From Bradyrhizobiaceae bacterium (GTDB taxonomy: Bacteria; Pseudomonadota; Alphaproteobacteria; Rhizobiales; Hyphomicrobiaceae): a stretch of DNA of 6,462 nt. The stretch spans positions 1 through 6,462 of the forward strand of contig CANJPN010000358.1 in the NCBI GenBank assembly GCA_947475855.1, in the 5' to 3' direction. Shown here piece after piece: positions 6,125 to 6,462 of the stretch; position 1 is the first letter of the stretch; each line of letters opens with the position of its first letter. The notes beneath the pieces are model-generated. The model was not told the origin of the DNA. It did not search any database and saw only the letters and a program-made list of their open reading frames with translations. The translations under genes were made by a program, and so were the position numbers.

Positions 6125-6176
6125 TTATTGCGATCTATTTCAACGACCACACGACAAGGTCGCGCCGCTGGAGTGA
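6094..6176 (+). pseudogene. Remnant of a DUF4160 gene with a large internal deletion
   Basis: ATG 6094, with GGAG 7 nt upstream (6083-6086), begins MPEISRFFGIVIAIYFNDH, the typical N-terminus of DUF4160 proteins. After codon 19 (6148-6150) the similarity stops. The last codons of such a gene then appear in a different frame: GAC AAG GTC GCG CCG CTG GAG TGA (6153-6176, DKVAPLE and stop), resembling the usual C-terminal ...I-x-P-L-E. So the middle, perhaps 50-60 codons of a family usually about 80-90 residues long, is missing and the join is out of frame. The ATG frame reads on for 33 codons in all and stops at 6193-6195, overlapping the start of the DUF2442 gene. DUF4160 normally sits directly before DUF2442, as here. 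The identification rests on recalled family motifs. Confidence 0.7.
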
Positions 6177-6179
6177 GCC

Positions 6180-6443
6180 ATGTTACCCAAAGTGATCGAT
6201 GCGAGATACGCAGGAAGGCATCGGGTCTGGTTGCGTTTCGCCGATGGATTGAGCGGCGAGATCGATCTGGCATCCGAGCTATGGGGGGCGATGTTCGTGC
6301 CACTCGCCGATGAAGCATATTTCAGCCAACTGCGAGTCGATCCGGAACTGGATACGATCGTTTGGCCCAATGGCGCCGATCTATCTCCGCAGTGGCTTCA
6401 TGATCAACTCGAGGCGCAAGCCAAGGCGACCGCGGCCGAATAG
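6180..6443 (+). CDS. DUF2442-family small protein
   Basis: 87-aa soluble protein with the DUF2442 pattern across its length: MLPKVIDARY at the start, VWLRFADGLSGEIDL (residues 16-30), ELWGAMFVPLAD, YFSQLRVDPELDTIVWPNGADLSPQWL (47-73) and a short charged Ala-rich tail. ATG 6180 has GGAG (6170-6173) 6 nt upstream. The family has no established biochemical function. Its members are very often the downstream partner of a DUF4160 gene, and the pair has been discussed as toxin-antitoxin-like without firm proof. Here the partner is deleted and this gene appears intact. It starts 3 nt after the old DUF4160 stop, so the original pair was tightly coupled. It is unlikely to take part in benzoate metabolism. 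Confidence 0.88.
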   Translation: MLPKVIDARYAGRHRVWLRFADGLSGEIDLASELWGAMFVPLADEAYFSQLRVDPELDTIVWPNGADLSPQWLHDQLEAQAKATAAE

Positions 6444-6462
6444 TTGCGCCGACATGAAGTAA

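Overview
This window looks like the chromosome of a GC-rich alphaproteobacterium, probably of the Hyphomicrobiales (Bradyrhizobium/Rhodopseudomonas/Bosea-like). The assignment rests on high GC, codon use and the flavour of the proteins; no rRNA or marker gene is present to confirm it. The core is a set of genes for aerobic benzoate breakdown through the benzoyl-CoA 'box' (epoxy-CoA) pathway.

Layout. At the left edge, on the minus strand, is the N-terminal part of a class II aldolase/adducin-family protein that runs off the window. A 193-nt gap separates it from a divergent gene for an exported DUF2147 protein (880-1671). That gene converges on boxR (1732-2601, minus strand) with a two-sided hairpin between them. 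boxR encodes a helix-turn-helix protein fused to a shikimate-kinase-like domain, the BoxR/BzdR type of benzoyl-CoA-responsive regulator. A 184-nt AT-rich control region separates boxR from boxC and boxB, which run rightward. boxB encodes the diiron benzoyl-CoA 2,3-epoxidase and boxC the enzyme that opens the ring of its product. Between boxC and boxB are two inverted copies of a 27-nt palindrome. After boxB comes the wreck of a DUF4160 gene and then an intact DUF2442 gene.

How it works together. BoxB, fed electrons by a reductase (BoxA) that is not encoded here, epoxidises benzoyl-CoA. BoxC hydrolyses the epoxide to 3,4-didehydroadipyl-CoA semialdehyde plus formate. BoxR probably represses the divergent promoters until benzoyl-CoA is bound. 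The sequence supports this with a near-consensus boxR promoter overlapped by a TGCA-centred motif. The same 12-nt motif (11/12 identical) recurs exactly 150 nt away, inside the first codons of boxC.

The enzymology is known rather than new. The points most worth following are the operator placement, the palindrome pair inside the operon, the internally deleted DUF4160 gene beside its usual DUF2442 partner, the absence of boxA and a benzoate-CoA ligase, and the loss of the catalytic glutamate in the class II aldolase-like protein.
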